A stretch of 64,000 bases of DNA, taken from contig JACSVZ010000002.1 in NCBI GenBank assembly GCA_014706295.1, forward strand, positions 111,240,930 through 111,304,929, read 5' to 3'. The position numbers were made by a program, and so were the translations under genes. The stretch is from Lycocorax pyrrhopterus obiensis (taxonomy: Eukaryota; Chordata; Aves; Passeriformes; Paradisaeidae). The notes under the pieces were generated by a model that saw nothing but the letters and a program-made list of their open reading frames with translations, was not told where the DNA came from and did not search any database. Within the stretch, counting starts at the first letter, position 1. Every line of letters begins with the position of its first letter. Positions 24,859 to 37,660 of this stretch are shown here, one piece after another.

Positions 24859-27800
24859 AACAAAAGCATACTAGTCTCAGAAAATCTGAATTATTTTGTT
24901 TTGTCACACACAAACTGGCTGAAAAAAAGTTATCTGATGATTCAAACCCCAAAAATTTGAAAAACAAGTCCTATATTCCTACATATCTCTAATAGTTGTG
25001 AAATATGGGTCCCTGCCTCCAAGATAGCTTGTAGAACCTGTATTCAATTAAATTTTTGTAAGGATAATGTCAAAAACTCTTCTTTCATGATCTAATATGT
25101 CCACATCTGACACAAATGTGATGTGACTGAATTGTAGGATCAGCAGTATAGCCAGTACCTACAAGAGAGCAAGAAAACAGAAATGCAGGAGTAGAAGCAA
25201 AACCAAAATGCCTTGACATCATCACCATTTTTGAAAGGCAGTGTTGCTAACTGAATGGAGGCTGGAAGGTGGTGTCTGCAAGCAAACACATATTTCCTGC
25301 AGTGGTTAGACTGCCAATCTCTGTACAATACGAGAGAGAACGCATATTATTATGCAACAAGGTAGTTTAAATTTTAATGCAGAGATATAGAAAATTATAT
25401 TCTGGCTATTAAGAAGAGATTTAAAAAAATCCATAGGCTGACTGATGTAGTTTACTTCATTTCAGATTTTCATCAAAAGACAGTCCTCAGGTATGCACTC
25501 TTTTTCTACATCTTCAGGAGGTTAGCAAAAGTATCCTCCACTGTTTTAAGGATACTGAGAGCGATACTGCTAATTTTAATTTCTTTGGCTCCCAAGAAGC
25601 CCTCTCTCATATGAGATGAAATACATTAAAATTACACAATATGAATGGGCTTGTATACTGGTATGCAACCAAAATGCATAATATATAAATGCACTGTTGG
25701 AAGTGACTTAATATCACACTGTAATTGATGAGGTGATGAATCTATAAAGATCATTCATTTCTGAAGATGGATTCCTCTCCAACTTGAGTCACTTGAATTT
25801 GCACCTGTGTTAAAAATTCACCAGTTTTATCAACAGCCTCAAAAACCAAAAGGGTTATATTAAACCTGAAGTTTTAGTCGAAGCAATCCTGATACAGAAG
25901 TTCATGTGCTGAAATACGAATATGTTAAATTGAACCTGGGCTTGGAAACTCTAACTCCTCTATGAACTGATGAGGTTATACATCTTTTTGTTACCGATTT
26001 GGATGGCTGGCCAAAGCCAATCAAAAAGGGAGCAAGCTGCTGCTTCTTTTCTTGCTAATACTCTGAGTAGGAATTTTCAATTCAGTTGTTCTGATTCAGC
26101 TATGAACTATTTGCCTTTCCATGAACTTTTAAATGGTATTAATTTTGGTGGTAATCAATACTGATTTCTTCTCTTTAACATCTCTTTGGTTAAAGAATTT
26201 TAGGATGACAGTATCCAAAAGGTCATGTAGCTTTTAAGGAAATTACACTCTGGAAGAGTCTAAGAAAATAATCCAAAATCATGTGCTCTCTAAAGAACCA
26301 CCAGCTGCCAACACATCCCTAATCCATGTTCTGCAATTGTCAAGGAACTTAAAGGCAATTTTTTTAATGGCTTTAGTACAGTAAAAGCCAGACATTTTAG
26401 GTCTTTGTAACAAAAGAATAATTTAAAAAAATACATATGAGTTAGCAGCTTCTAGGATATAGCTTCATAGAATCTTTGGAGATTTAGCCTCCCAACTCAG
26501 TATTTGTCACTTGCCCATTGCTTTCTCTGTGGCAGTGTTTTCTATACTGAGGGCAATAATATTTCTTTTGCCTTTCCTATTCCATCATTTCTGTGAGACA
26601 CTGCAACAGTTGCACATTTATGCTTCTCACCTTGAAGCCAGCACTTGACAGCAAAGAAACAACGTGAACTTCATCAGACAGGAATGACAGGCAGCTGAGG
26701 TAAAGTTGCTAAGCAGGATGTGGCAAAAAGTTTTAAGATTATCCTGAGACTGCCCACGAGATCTTACAAGATTTAGGTCACAGTAACTTAACTTCATCCC
26801 ATTATGTTGCATTTTTCTGGGTAAAATAAAGTATTTGTGAAATTAATGAGGCATACATTACTGGTAGAAGCATAGCAATAGCATGAAAGCAGTAGGATCA
26901 AGAGGTCTACAAACTGAGTATTGGCACAATGGATGTGTTTTCCAGAACTAAAGCCTTTGTTTTGTACAAAGTTTAAAAGTTCAATTGAACTTTAATCTTA
27001 TGCTTGAAAAGTAGTGCCTAGTGAAAGAAATGGCTGTTAAGAGAACAAATATATTTGTTTCACTTTCACTGGAAAAAAAAATGGTAATACCTTATCTTTA
27101 CAATGTTGAAGTTTGGGCACAGAAATTCTTTAAACCACTAGGTAGAAGAGGAGAAAAGGAATACAAAACAGGAGAAGAAAACTAATTAGACTAATTCAAT
27201 CTGTTCCACCCTAGGAAGAATAAAATATCACAGGACTACATTCAGTGTTAGTAAGTTATTGAAAGAAACTAGTAGAACATGTTTAATTTTTTATGATGGA
27301 TACTACCACCAGTAAGAACATAGTGGAATGCTATATTAAATCAATAAATCAATGCCACTCACATGAAGTGAACAGATTTCACATTTTAATTATTTAGTTA
27401 AAATGCAATGGCAAACCTTCAGAATGCTCTGATGTTAGTAATTTTGGGGTTTTCAGGGATTATATGCTCTTAGATGACTTATGATCTGTGTATTACAATA
27501 ATATTTAACTTTTTTGGTTACTCAGCTATGCATGTTTAAAGGAAATCCAAAAATACCAACATTAGTATCAAACCTCTTACATTATATTCTGTACTAGTGC
27601 AAAATTAAAATACTGTCAGTAATTTAGACGTCGAAAGCATTATAAAATGAAGGCCAAAACAAGAGAGAATTGTAGCAAGTCTACAAAGTATTATTGATAG
27701 AATATTTTTACATATATGATTCACATTTCCCATGGCACAAATACTCAAATAAATTGTGCATTATTAAGTAAATCCACATTCAACACTTTTTAAAGCAGTA

Positions 27801-28071
27801 TTAGCCATTCAGGTGCTCACAGTGTTCTGACACTTTTTTTGTTTTGCATTCCATTCTCAGCCCTGTAAAGGGAGTACTATACAGATAGTCATTCCTGTAC
27901 TGATACTGAGGTGTCTCTAGGAAAATTTAAAAAGCAGAACTTGATACACTTGTAATATACTGCTGCTATTTTTCTCCATATATGATTCTCTTAAGGCATG
28001 TAGATCTACATGAATAACTGTAGCCAGTGCACCCTCAGGATTATATAGTCTAAAGCACTACTTTTCCTCAC

Positions 28072-28086
28072 TTTTTTTTTTTTTTT
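28072..28086. repeat. T15 homopolymer
   Basis: Fifteen T residues followed by AGATG in intron sequence. Confidence 0.85.
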
Positions 28087-31000
28087 AGATGTAGGCTGTT
28101 ATGAGCTGCACAATTAAAAACATGTTTGTTTCTATGTTACGTTTATCTAGCATTACATATGGCCTTATCTGATATTTACTTATATTATTGGCAATTTGAG
28201 ATGTGTCTTATTTTACAAACCTTTTAATTGTACCTTCTTTAAAGAATTATGGGTGATTATATTTCCTCCTAGCTGTACTGATTTAGCTGCAAAGAAACTT
28301 AAGTCTTGCCAAATTGTATTGCTGTTTCGCCACGGTGTTTCATCTGCATCTCTATGATGTACCTGAGTCTAAAGGGCAATGTGGCAGGTAGGAAAACAGT
28401 GCAAGAAAAGAATATTTCTTTGAGAAATATTTCTTCAAGAATATTTATTCCAGAATTTTCTGGGAGATTTGTAACAAGAAACTTCTGTCTTCATAATTGG
28501 AGCATTCGTTATGACACATTCTGACTATGGTGACAGCACTCATCAAAGAGACATGCAGTCTTGCAGTTTTGCTTTGGAATATACAGTGTAGACTTCAAGT
28601 ATTCATGATAGGTTTTCAAAATAAATTAAATTTTCTTTCTGTGCTTCTCCAAAATGTTGCATCTATTCATGCTATTTTTAATAATATCTTTTCTGTCTTG
28701 CTGTATACAAGTACACAACTTTTGCAGTGGTTAATAATATCTGATAAAAATATTTACATCTGTATTAGTATTATGTAGAACTCTAAAATAAAATTTAAGA
28801 CAAGTAATGTCCCTAGAGAAAATACAATCAAAAGCCCTTCTTTTAAATTTACTTGTTTAATGTAAATCTTAAAAAAAAAAAGCAACATTCTTGCAGAGAG
28901 AATACTTTTGCAGTTTTGTATATGATGCTCCCATTCAGTAAAGAATCCTTGCACTTTGATTCATCCACTTTTGTAAGAAGTCAGATTAAATTTCAGCCTT
29001 GTGCTAGTATTTAAATAAAAGCAAAACATCAATATTCAATATGTTCTTTATTCTCTGCAGATTTATGTGAAGGTCTGAGACCCTTTCTCTTCCCTCATTC
29101 TATTATCATTGAAGACTTAAGTTAACACTTTATAATATAAACTATGATCTGTTTAATTGCAAGACACTTTGGAGTAATGTCACACTTGCTCTCAAGATTC
29201 CACACTGGTGAAAGGTAACGAGAAGCCTGTCATTTAGGGGAAAAAGCCCAAAACCAAACAACACCTCTTGATTGATTTTAAGTGGCAAAAAAATGATGAC
29301 AAGAATAAAGGAAATAGGAGCAGTCTAACTGGGAATACAGGTAAGCCATTTGGGGGTTTGCAGAGAGGTAACACGTGGAAGAAGAAAGGACTCATTATAA
29401 GTTGCCCTTTCATGCCAAAATGCCAAGCTGCCCTTTCAGTAGCAGCTGGAGACTTCCAGCTACTGTAACCTAGTTTTTGTCGTGCAGTAAAATGTTCAAT
29501 ATTCCACAATTGGTTTATTTTCAGTGAGAATGTGTTAAAAGTGCTGTTGAATCACAAACTGCTGTTGGTAAAATAGCAACTGGGAAGTGGGAGGTTAGGC
29601 TATAATAACCTTTCTTTTTGTATTTCTTCTCTTTGCTATCTTAAAAAAACCCACAACAAACACAAATAATAATATTTGTGTTTAAAGCAATGTTAACTTG
29701 TTTTGACATCCCTTTCCTCTCACTCCCTTTTAAAATATATTTTTAAAAGGTGGCTACATCAAAAGTTCTGCCTTTCTTCCACAACCAGAGAATGAAAAGA
29801 TAAAAAGAATTAAAAGAAATTTAAATGCACTCAAAAAGCTATAAAACACCTCAGGGTATACATTATTAGTAGCCTAATGTGTTGAAAGCACTTTCTCCAT
29901 TTGGTTGTCTTGCTTCATAAAGTGCCATAGAGAACAAGTGCATTCAAGTAGTGCACAGCTTATATTTGCCTGCAGAACAGAATGGAGTCAGAGGAGAGGC
30001 AGAGGTGTGGGGTAGAAGAGAGGAATTCCAGCCATTCCAGGACAGGTTTCAGAGATTAGAGCAAATAAACCCCACTAGGCAAAACAACAAATGCTCACTA
30101 AGCTGCAGACAAAATGAGCCCCAAATACTTGTGACTTGCCGTTTCCCTGCTAGCAAAAGGCGTTGTGAAACTCTGTGACGAGTTTTTTATCTCAGAAAAA
30201 TACCTGGGGTTAAGTTAAGTGGCAAACACTGGCAGGGAAAGTCTGAAAGGTCTGAAATTATAGCTGTGCTGATCACCTATGTGGGCACCAATATGATTGC
30301 AGGGTGTTTTGTTGTTTTTTCTCACCAGTTTGTTTATTTCAGAGAATGAAGTAATTATATCCAAAACTTGTTTCAGACTATCATTGAGATCATGAAGCCA
30401 GGCTTGAAAAACTGAGAATGAAGCACCTTGTTTCAATCTCATTTCCCAGTGCATGGTACTCTCTGACTTACTGCACTGAAAAACTATTAATTTCCTTTGA
30501 GAATTGCTACCTTTTTGAACTGTTTATAATGAGTGTATGAGAGGTTTATGCTTTTCTCCTTTTTTTTCTAACTGTTTATAAATTTTTTAACAATTTTGCA
30601 GGCTATAGAAAAGGCAGTTGCCTAATTGTACCAAACAGGAACTGTGGTACAGTGAATCAAAGGAAATTTTTCTTTACTGCATTTATAAAATCACTTGATA
30701 CAGCTTTTGGCCTAAATCTATAAAAATTGTATAAAACAACTTTTTGTTGCTCCATCTCTTTCTAAAATAAAGCCTGAAATCCTTTACTATAGGAAATAAT
30801 GTCTCAGAAGCTATTAATCACATATATTTGATCAATATTAAAATGAATATACTTTTTTATATTTGATGCATGTCATCATGTAATTCTTATTCCCCAGTTT
30901 TGCTTTTTTATGAGCCAATTACCAGTTTTGCTTGGGTAGTTTTTCAAGAGAGCACTTCCTGTGCTAAAGAGTACATAACAGGATCCTAAATTCTACCTTT

Positions 31001-34000
31001 GTATGAGACCTCCTGTGACAGGAAAGGTAGTCACTAATTTTTAGACACAGAATGAAAAAAATCATAAAATACTGCTGGAAAGGAGGCAACCAGGCAGTTC
31101 AAGAATGCCTGTTCGTCTCACCTGTGACTACTTAATGGTTCAGTGTCATAAAATACAACATAAAATGCAACTGGGGAAGAATTTGATTTGTGTTAATCCT
31201 TACACTTACTTTTAGCTGTATTAGCAGAAAGGTGATGTAAGGTCAATGCAGGTACACAATTTAGTTTGTCAACATGATAATTCCAATTCTATTCATAAGG
31301 CTACTTTTTAAAAGCCAGAAGGCAAACCTTTTTTATATTTCTAATTGCTGATAGATATTCTACTTCTCTTCCAGTGTGATGCATTGAAACCACACAGAAC
31401 AGTAAAAAGTGTTCTTGTGCCCATTATATGCTGACCATTCAAATAATAGATCCTCTTGTTCAGAGGTAGATTTGAATATGTACAACAAATCTATGCAGAT
31501 GTTATATATTTGCATGTTTCATTAGTTTCCTGTTTGTACAGAAGATGAATCTTAATAAAAAAACAGAGTAAAATAGTGTATGTCCAAATTCCAAAAATAT
31601 TTATAAGTCTGTTGGTGAACAAGTTTATGGCTGTTTACTCCAGGGAAAAATCTGTTACCTGCCTAGGAGAAAATATTGTTTTCACTGTGTTTATTTCCTA
31701 AAGCAATTTTGTAAAGTAATAAAAAGGATGAAAAACTTCCTGTGGTGTGTCAACATCCTGGGCCTTCTCACATAATTCACTCGATTTAACATTGTCAAAG
31801 GAGTTTCAGCAGTTCTTATTCTCTGGTATCTGATTGCCAAGGAACTAGACTTCTCTTTTTATAACTACTTTCTAATTTAGCTAATCTCACAGAAATGGTA
31901 GCCGTTTGTCCCTGAAAAGCAAGATCATTTCCACCCAAATTCCCTACATAATAAAGGGATATTAAAAAATGTCTTCAAGACTTGAAGGAAGTGAACCTAT
32001 CCTCCTAACATAGGCAGTTACTTCTATCCTATTAACTATATAAAGAATGCAGATATCTCCAGAGGGTAATTCCATCTCCTTGAATTAAGTACTTACCTCT
32101 CCCACTTCTAATAGGAAATGGCAAGAGGGTACTTTAGCATAATAGCCTACAGGTAGCTAGAGTCACCCTGACATGAGAGACAGGAGCTCTCCGTGCTACT
32201 CAGCCTGCAGCATGATGCCATCTGCCTCCCTGCTGGCCAAAGGATGTCCAGGGACAGCAGAAGGCTGAGGCTGTGTTCCTCCTTCCAGAAGCTGTTCTGT
32301 GTGCTATCCATAGAGCCACATGCAGAGTCTTACCAATGCTGTTGACGAGAGACAGGGGGCTCATTCATACTGTCTGGGAGGATCCATCCAGCAGGAGTAC
32401 TGCTTAAGTGCAGCAGATAAATACTTCTCTCCTGCAGCCTGAGTACTGTGTCTCCCATATCTCGGGTGGGTACTCTGGTGTTACCTACCATGACAAAACT
32501 GGACACTTCACTCCCTATACTAAAGCGTAGCTTTCGTTTTTGCAGATTTTTTTAACCCAGCTTAGTTCCCTGATTTTATAAACAGTGCAGCCCCACAAAC
32601 AGTTGTGGTAGCACAACTGAAAGGCTGGGTACATTACGTGGATACACAAGCAGGATGAGAAAAGTCCACATAAATTTCTGCAGCCAAGTTTTCCGTGAAA
32701 GAGAAAGATCAGCAAAAATAGACCCCATGTAGACGTCTTTTACTTAGCAGCTGGGGATTTTCTGTATTTGTGTATGTTGTAGTCAGATAAGCCTTTTTCC
32801 CTTCTTCTCTCTTCCTTTGCAATTCCCAGAAGTTTTAAAAACTAATGAAAGTGTCTCAGGTTTTGAGAAGAAATAAAATCCATGCTTCTTGAGATGCTCT
32901 CACCTCACAGGAAGCATTCTGCACCATTTTGGAGTGCTGAGACTTCTTAAGTTGTGGCATAATTTGTGTGAAAAAAATTGCTTTGGGGAAGTCAGATTGA
33001 TGCATAATGTTTTGGTCTGCATGAGAAATGGACTCAATCATTGCTGAATAAAGTGTGTAAATAAAAATATTTGTTGCTTTTCTTTTCCTCTTTGCTTTCC
33101 CATTCATCGTGGCTGCTGTTTTCCCTTCCCAGGTGCAGATGTACCTGGGGAAAATTATGGCCTTATTATAGCATTATTATTGCATAGGGAAAATACAAGT
33201 TTTACTGGGTATTTTTTGATATATATTTGTTTAATATTTCTTCACTGGAATACCAGCTTACAGCAGCTGTGTAGATTTAGAAGAAATCCTAGAATCCATT
33301 GCTCTGCTTTACTATTTTGTTCAGAAAGGAAAAAATATTCCTCTTCTCATATATGCATTATGAAAAAGATGCACTGAGGGTTCCCATTCATGTAGGAGGA
33401 GAGAGGTTATCAAAACATTGTGGAAGCAAAATGATTGAATAACGTAAACTGTCTCTAGAAGGGAAAAAAGGAATGTAAAGTTTAATCCTCAAAACCTTTA
33501 GTAAGGTGGATTTTATTAGTAAATGTCCACAGAATTGTGAATATCAATTTTAATCAGGACCATTCACAAAGAAAGGTTCTGCCAAAGAGACAAAAAGGCC
33601 TGACATTTAGATACCTGTTCTACTGTTTCAGATCCCATTTCATGTATTAATTATTATTAGTTACTTCCTTGAAGTGTTCTGAGATGCTGAAATGAGTTTT
33701 CCTGAGATACTCCAGATGTCTGGAAAGAAAGTCATGGAGTTTTTTATTGCAAGAGGAGTCATGGAAATGCAAATATGAAACAAATCTTAAAGGGCCTTTG
33801 CTTTATGTTTATTAAATTAAGTACAAATCACCGATGACTACATCAGTGTTTGGGCTTTCACCTGTACATATTTTTGTATGATGGAGATGTTACAGGGAGT
33901 GAATATATTATTTTTATCAATTTTTTTGTTCTACGCCAGGCAGAAGAACACAGGTGGCTCCTCAAGCTCATATTTAAATAGTATGTGCGTTCCATTTAAA

Positions 34001-35081
34001 TGTTTTTCTCATTTTGTAGCTGTAGAAATATTAATTTTAAAGATTTTCCTTTTTTACATCATGAATAGAGTGTTTCACAAGAAGAAATATGTCCTTAGGC
34101 TGACGTAACCCCTATAGAGTTGTGGAGCTAACATTCTTTTCCCGTTACTCTTTAAATAATTGAAAAGTCACAGTGTGTATGCATGTTTGATATCAGAATT
34201 ATTTCCTTTTGCACCAGATTAACATAAATGGATCTTTATATTGCTGTATAAACGTAAACTGTATTTTAAAATATTATAGCAAGCCAAACCCTAAGAGGCT
34301 GTTGACAAGCTGTTTTAAACAGATTATTTTTAAAGTTATGGACTTAACGAAATAGGCAGTATACCTCTCCAGACTATTTAGCAATGTATGTCTGCACCTT
34401 AATTAAGATAGCTACTCTTGCTGCAGCAGTATGGCTATTAGCTCATTCATTTACCAAACAGTAACTATAAACAGCATTTTCATCTCAGAAATATAAAAAG
34501 CAGCAGTCGGGAAAACAGAGTATGCAATTTGAATTAAAAAAAGAGTAATCCCTGTTGTTCAAATAGCAACTAGAACTCTCTAGAACATCTAGGCTTGCAG
34601 ATGGCTCTGCCAGTAAATTAATTTTCCATTTACATAGCTGAATAGATTGTACGCCAAACCTAGCTTAAAGCAATTATAGCTCTCTGACCTCTATTTAGTC
34701 TTCTGATCCAAAAGCCACTTCTCTTTACCTTTGGAAGTTCATTGACCAAACCAAAACATATCACATCTTATGTGTTTTATGCTTACATTTTTTAAAACCC
34801 TAGAAACCGACTCATGGAAACTTCCTACTCACTCCTGGTTATAATACCAGTCGGTCTTTACAGTGGAGTGACTTAGGAGCCAGTTTGCATCTTGACGAGG
34901 TCATCAGCAAATGATAAATAAACCAACTCGCCTCGTTGCTGGTCTGTGTGGCTTCACTGGCCATGTTAGTTTTATATTGTCGAACGACAACTCTGAGGCA
35001 TGCTTTTTTTTCCTTTAGATTTGAATAGACAACCCTATAGCTCCAGAAATGCTACCCTTTCAGCTTAAAAAATGATAGTAC

Positions 35082-35098
35082 TTTTTTTTTTTTTTTTT
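35082..35098. repeat. T17 homopolymer
   Basis: Seventeen consecutive T residues in the large intron, likely length-polymorphic. Confidence 0.9.
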
Positions 35099-35641
35099 GG
35101 CGTGTTGGCATCTTCTATCCCAAGCATCAGAAGATTAGAAAAGTTCATATTATTAAAGGAGTTATTTTCAATAATGCCAATGTTTTTATCAATCTTTCAT
35201 CAGGTTTTTAGTAGCTCTTGGTATTCTTTGGCTCTGTCACTGTGTTTATTCCTGTTATTTCAGTAGTATTTCCTGTAGAGCACAAGGGAATCTACTAATA
35301 GTGTTACCAGTGCTAAATAATAACTTCTTTTACATTTTCATATGTGAATACTTTTATAATCAAAAATCAATAGATAGCCATATTTTCTGTAAGATGCATA
35401 CTCTACTAGTCCACTGGAAAGAAAAGGAAGTGAAAGAAGGGGCATGGCTAAATGAAGAACTCTTCTGTATCCCAAAACAAAGGAAATAAGCAGCACAGTA
35501 GACTTTGTAACTAAGAGCGGGCTTGGGAAGTATCCCTTGTCTGCGTAGAACCAGAAATGTGGTAGGACAAGATGAGATCTCAGCTGGCAAGCAGTAAGAG
35601 TGAAAATAGTTTTGACACATACCATTGATAACAGAGGGGAC

Positions 35642-35955
35642 TGTCGCACTTGGACACGAAAAGAACCACGCAGACACTTTGTCAGGAGAGAAGCAAGAAA
35701 GAGCCAGGGGGTCAGAGACCCCGAGCTTTATTATATATGTTCTTAGAAAGCACCGTGGATTGGAGGGAGAAATTACCACCCCTCAATCACACTGGTTAAA
35801 GGAAAAATCCATCAAACGTCTCCGCCTAGGAGAATGGAATGAAAAACAATAAAGGACAGTTAACAAAACATGGCCATGTTTACAGAAAGTGCGTGAGAAA
35901 CTGTTACAGAAAATGAAAACATCGAAGAACTGCAAAATCAGGGCAACATCGGACA
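35642..35955 (-). mobile_element. Solo LTR of an endogenous retrovirus, antisense, CpG-retaining
   Basis: On the minus strand the element begins TGTCCGATGTTGCCC near 35955 and ends CCAAGTGCGACA at 35642, giving TG...CA ends with matching TGTC/GACA termini. Near the middle it has ACATATATAATAAAGCTCGG (a TATA-like stretch overlapping an AATAAA signal). It is followed by CTGACCCCCTGGCTC and then a U5-like segment with GTGTCTGCGTGG. The layout U3, polyadenylation signal, U5 is that of a retroviral LTR of about 314 bp. Ten CpG sites remain in 314 bp, far above the surrounding intron. Sequence beyond 35642 shows no recognisable primer-binding site or viral gene, so it appears to be a solo LTR. I could not find a convincing target-site duplication, so the upstream end may be slightly off. 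The 139-codon minus open frame that crosses its edge is coincidental. Confidence 0.75.
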
Positions 35956-37192
35956 AGAAAAGAATGTGTTGACTCCATATTGAAAAGAAAATTATTGGCA
36001 GACAGTGACAAGAAAGAAAAGATATTGAATGCTCTTTTTGATCAGAATTTACTCAAAAGGTCAATTATAAAGAGATGATTGTCACCATTAATAAGTGTGA
36101 CACAATCTTGAATAAAGTCAGATCATCTTAGAAACCAGAGAGGGTATTAGGTATACATTAGTGAGAGGCATTTTCGTAATGCGCATTCCAAATAGATCCT
36201 CATTACATTACTTAAAACCTACAAGAGACTGAGCTTCTGTTCTAAATGCATTTGCTAAGTTCAGGAAGTTTCTAGATGAAATAAATAGCAGTAAAGTAGA
36301 AGTTGTAAATTTTGTGTGGCACAGAACAACCAGTGCATATGGTTTCAGGGTAAAAATTGTCTTCATAGGACTTTATTTCATTACTGGTTTTTTTTCAGTT
36401 GTGACCAGCTTGAAACTAAATCTTTTGCAGATTGTTACGTGTGTGTTAACATCCACCTAATTACTGCTAAGAACAGTTAGTACTCATAGTGAAAGAGTAA
36501 TTCTATATTTGATGGAATTGCTGCCTTCATTCACCTTTGGGATTTTCTTCTCCTTGGGCTTTGAGCTTATGCTCTCACAGCAGTCTATGCTTTATGAATA
36601 GGCATGATAATATTCAGATATTTAGTTGCTTTGTTCAGTTCTAATGTCTTATAATAACACACCATTTTTATATATGTTACTATTTTGAGTGTTTTTATAA
36701 TAATGTCAAGTTTATGCAGTTAATTCTCTCATTGTGGCAATATATAATAATGTAACTACATACAATTTTACTTATTACGCAGCATCTGTTTTTGTTACAG
36801 CTTGACATACGCGTTTCACTTGTAAATTACAGCTTTTGTGTTCTTCTACTTATGCCATTGTCTTCATCATTATACTTTTGTTGAATAATTTGTTTCCTGA
36901 TTTTCCTTTTAACTATAGTGCTGGAGTGATTTTCTCAGCAAGTGTGTGCATGCCTTTTTCTTTCAGGAAAGATAACATTCATAATAGATAACTAGAATTT
37001 CACTAAAGTAATGACAAAAGACATTGTGGAAAAAAAAGAATGTTTTTTTTAATTGATTCCAGATATTTAAGTGTCATAAGGATGATTCTTCCTTTGATAT
37101 TGTTTTTAATGTTGAAACTTAGAGAAATTTACATGTGTTGCCACCTTGAAAATGTGGGACACTATTATCTGTATTTATAAGCCTATGACATT

Positions 37193-37660
37193 GTAGAATC
37201 TTAGAACCCCAGGTTGGAAGGGGACCTTGAGGATCACCTGATCCCATCTTTCTTGGCAAAGACACAGTCTAGACAAGATGCCCAGAACCACATTCAGGTG
37301 AATCTTAAAGGTATCCAAAGTTGGGGAATCCACCACTTCCCTGGGGAGGTTATTCCAATGACTGGTTGTTCTCATTGTCAAAACTTTTCCTCTTGTGTTT
37401 AATCAGAATCTCCACAGGAGTAGCTTGTACTCATTATCCCTGTCTTTTCCCTGTGACTCTTTGTAAAAAGGGAGTCTCCATCTTCTTTGCAGTCACCTTT
37501 TAAATACTGGAACGTGTAATAAGGTCTACCCTAACCCTTGTTGTTTCAAGGCTAAACAATCCTAGTTCTTTTAGCCTTTCTTTGTATGGCGGGCTTCCCA
37601 GTCCTTTGGCTGTCTTTGTGGCCCTTCTATGGGCCCACTCTAAATCATGCTTGAACTGCA
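37193..37660 (-). mobile_element. CR1 LINE 3'-end fragment (older subfamily)
   Basis: On the + strand it starts TAGAATCTTAGAACCCCAGG and TTGGAAGGGGACCTTGAGGA, the reverse complement of a CR1 3' end. Minus-strand translation gives decayed ORF2 C-terminal blocks such as [40 protein letters not shown] and TSHWNNLPREVVDSPTLDTF. These lie in different frames, so the copy is inactive. Divergence from the copies at 13-16 kb suggests an older subfamily. About 470 bp remain; the 5' edge near 37660 is approximate. Confidence 0.88.

Noticed and set aside
26464..26510. TCATAGAATCTTTGGAGATT as a CR1 3' end
   Set aside because: Only the first dozen bases resemble the CR1 terminus; the rest does not follow the CR1 pattern.
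35360..35779. 139-codon minus-strand open frame
   Set aside because: It spans the edge of a solo LTR and unrelated flank. LTRs do not code across this boundary and no protein motif is visible.
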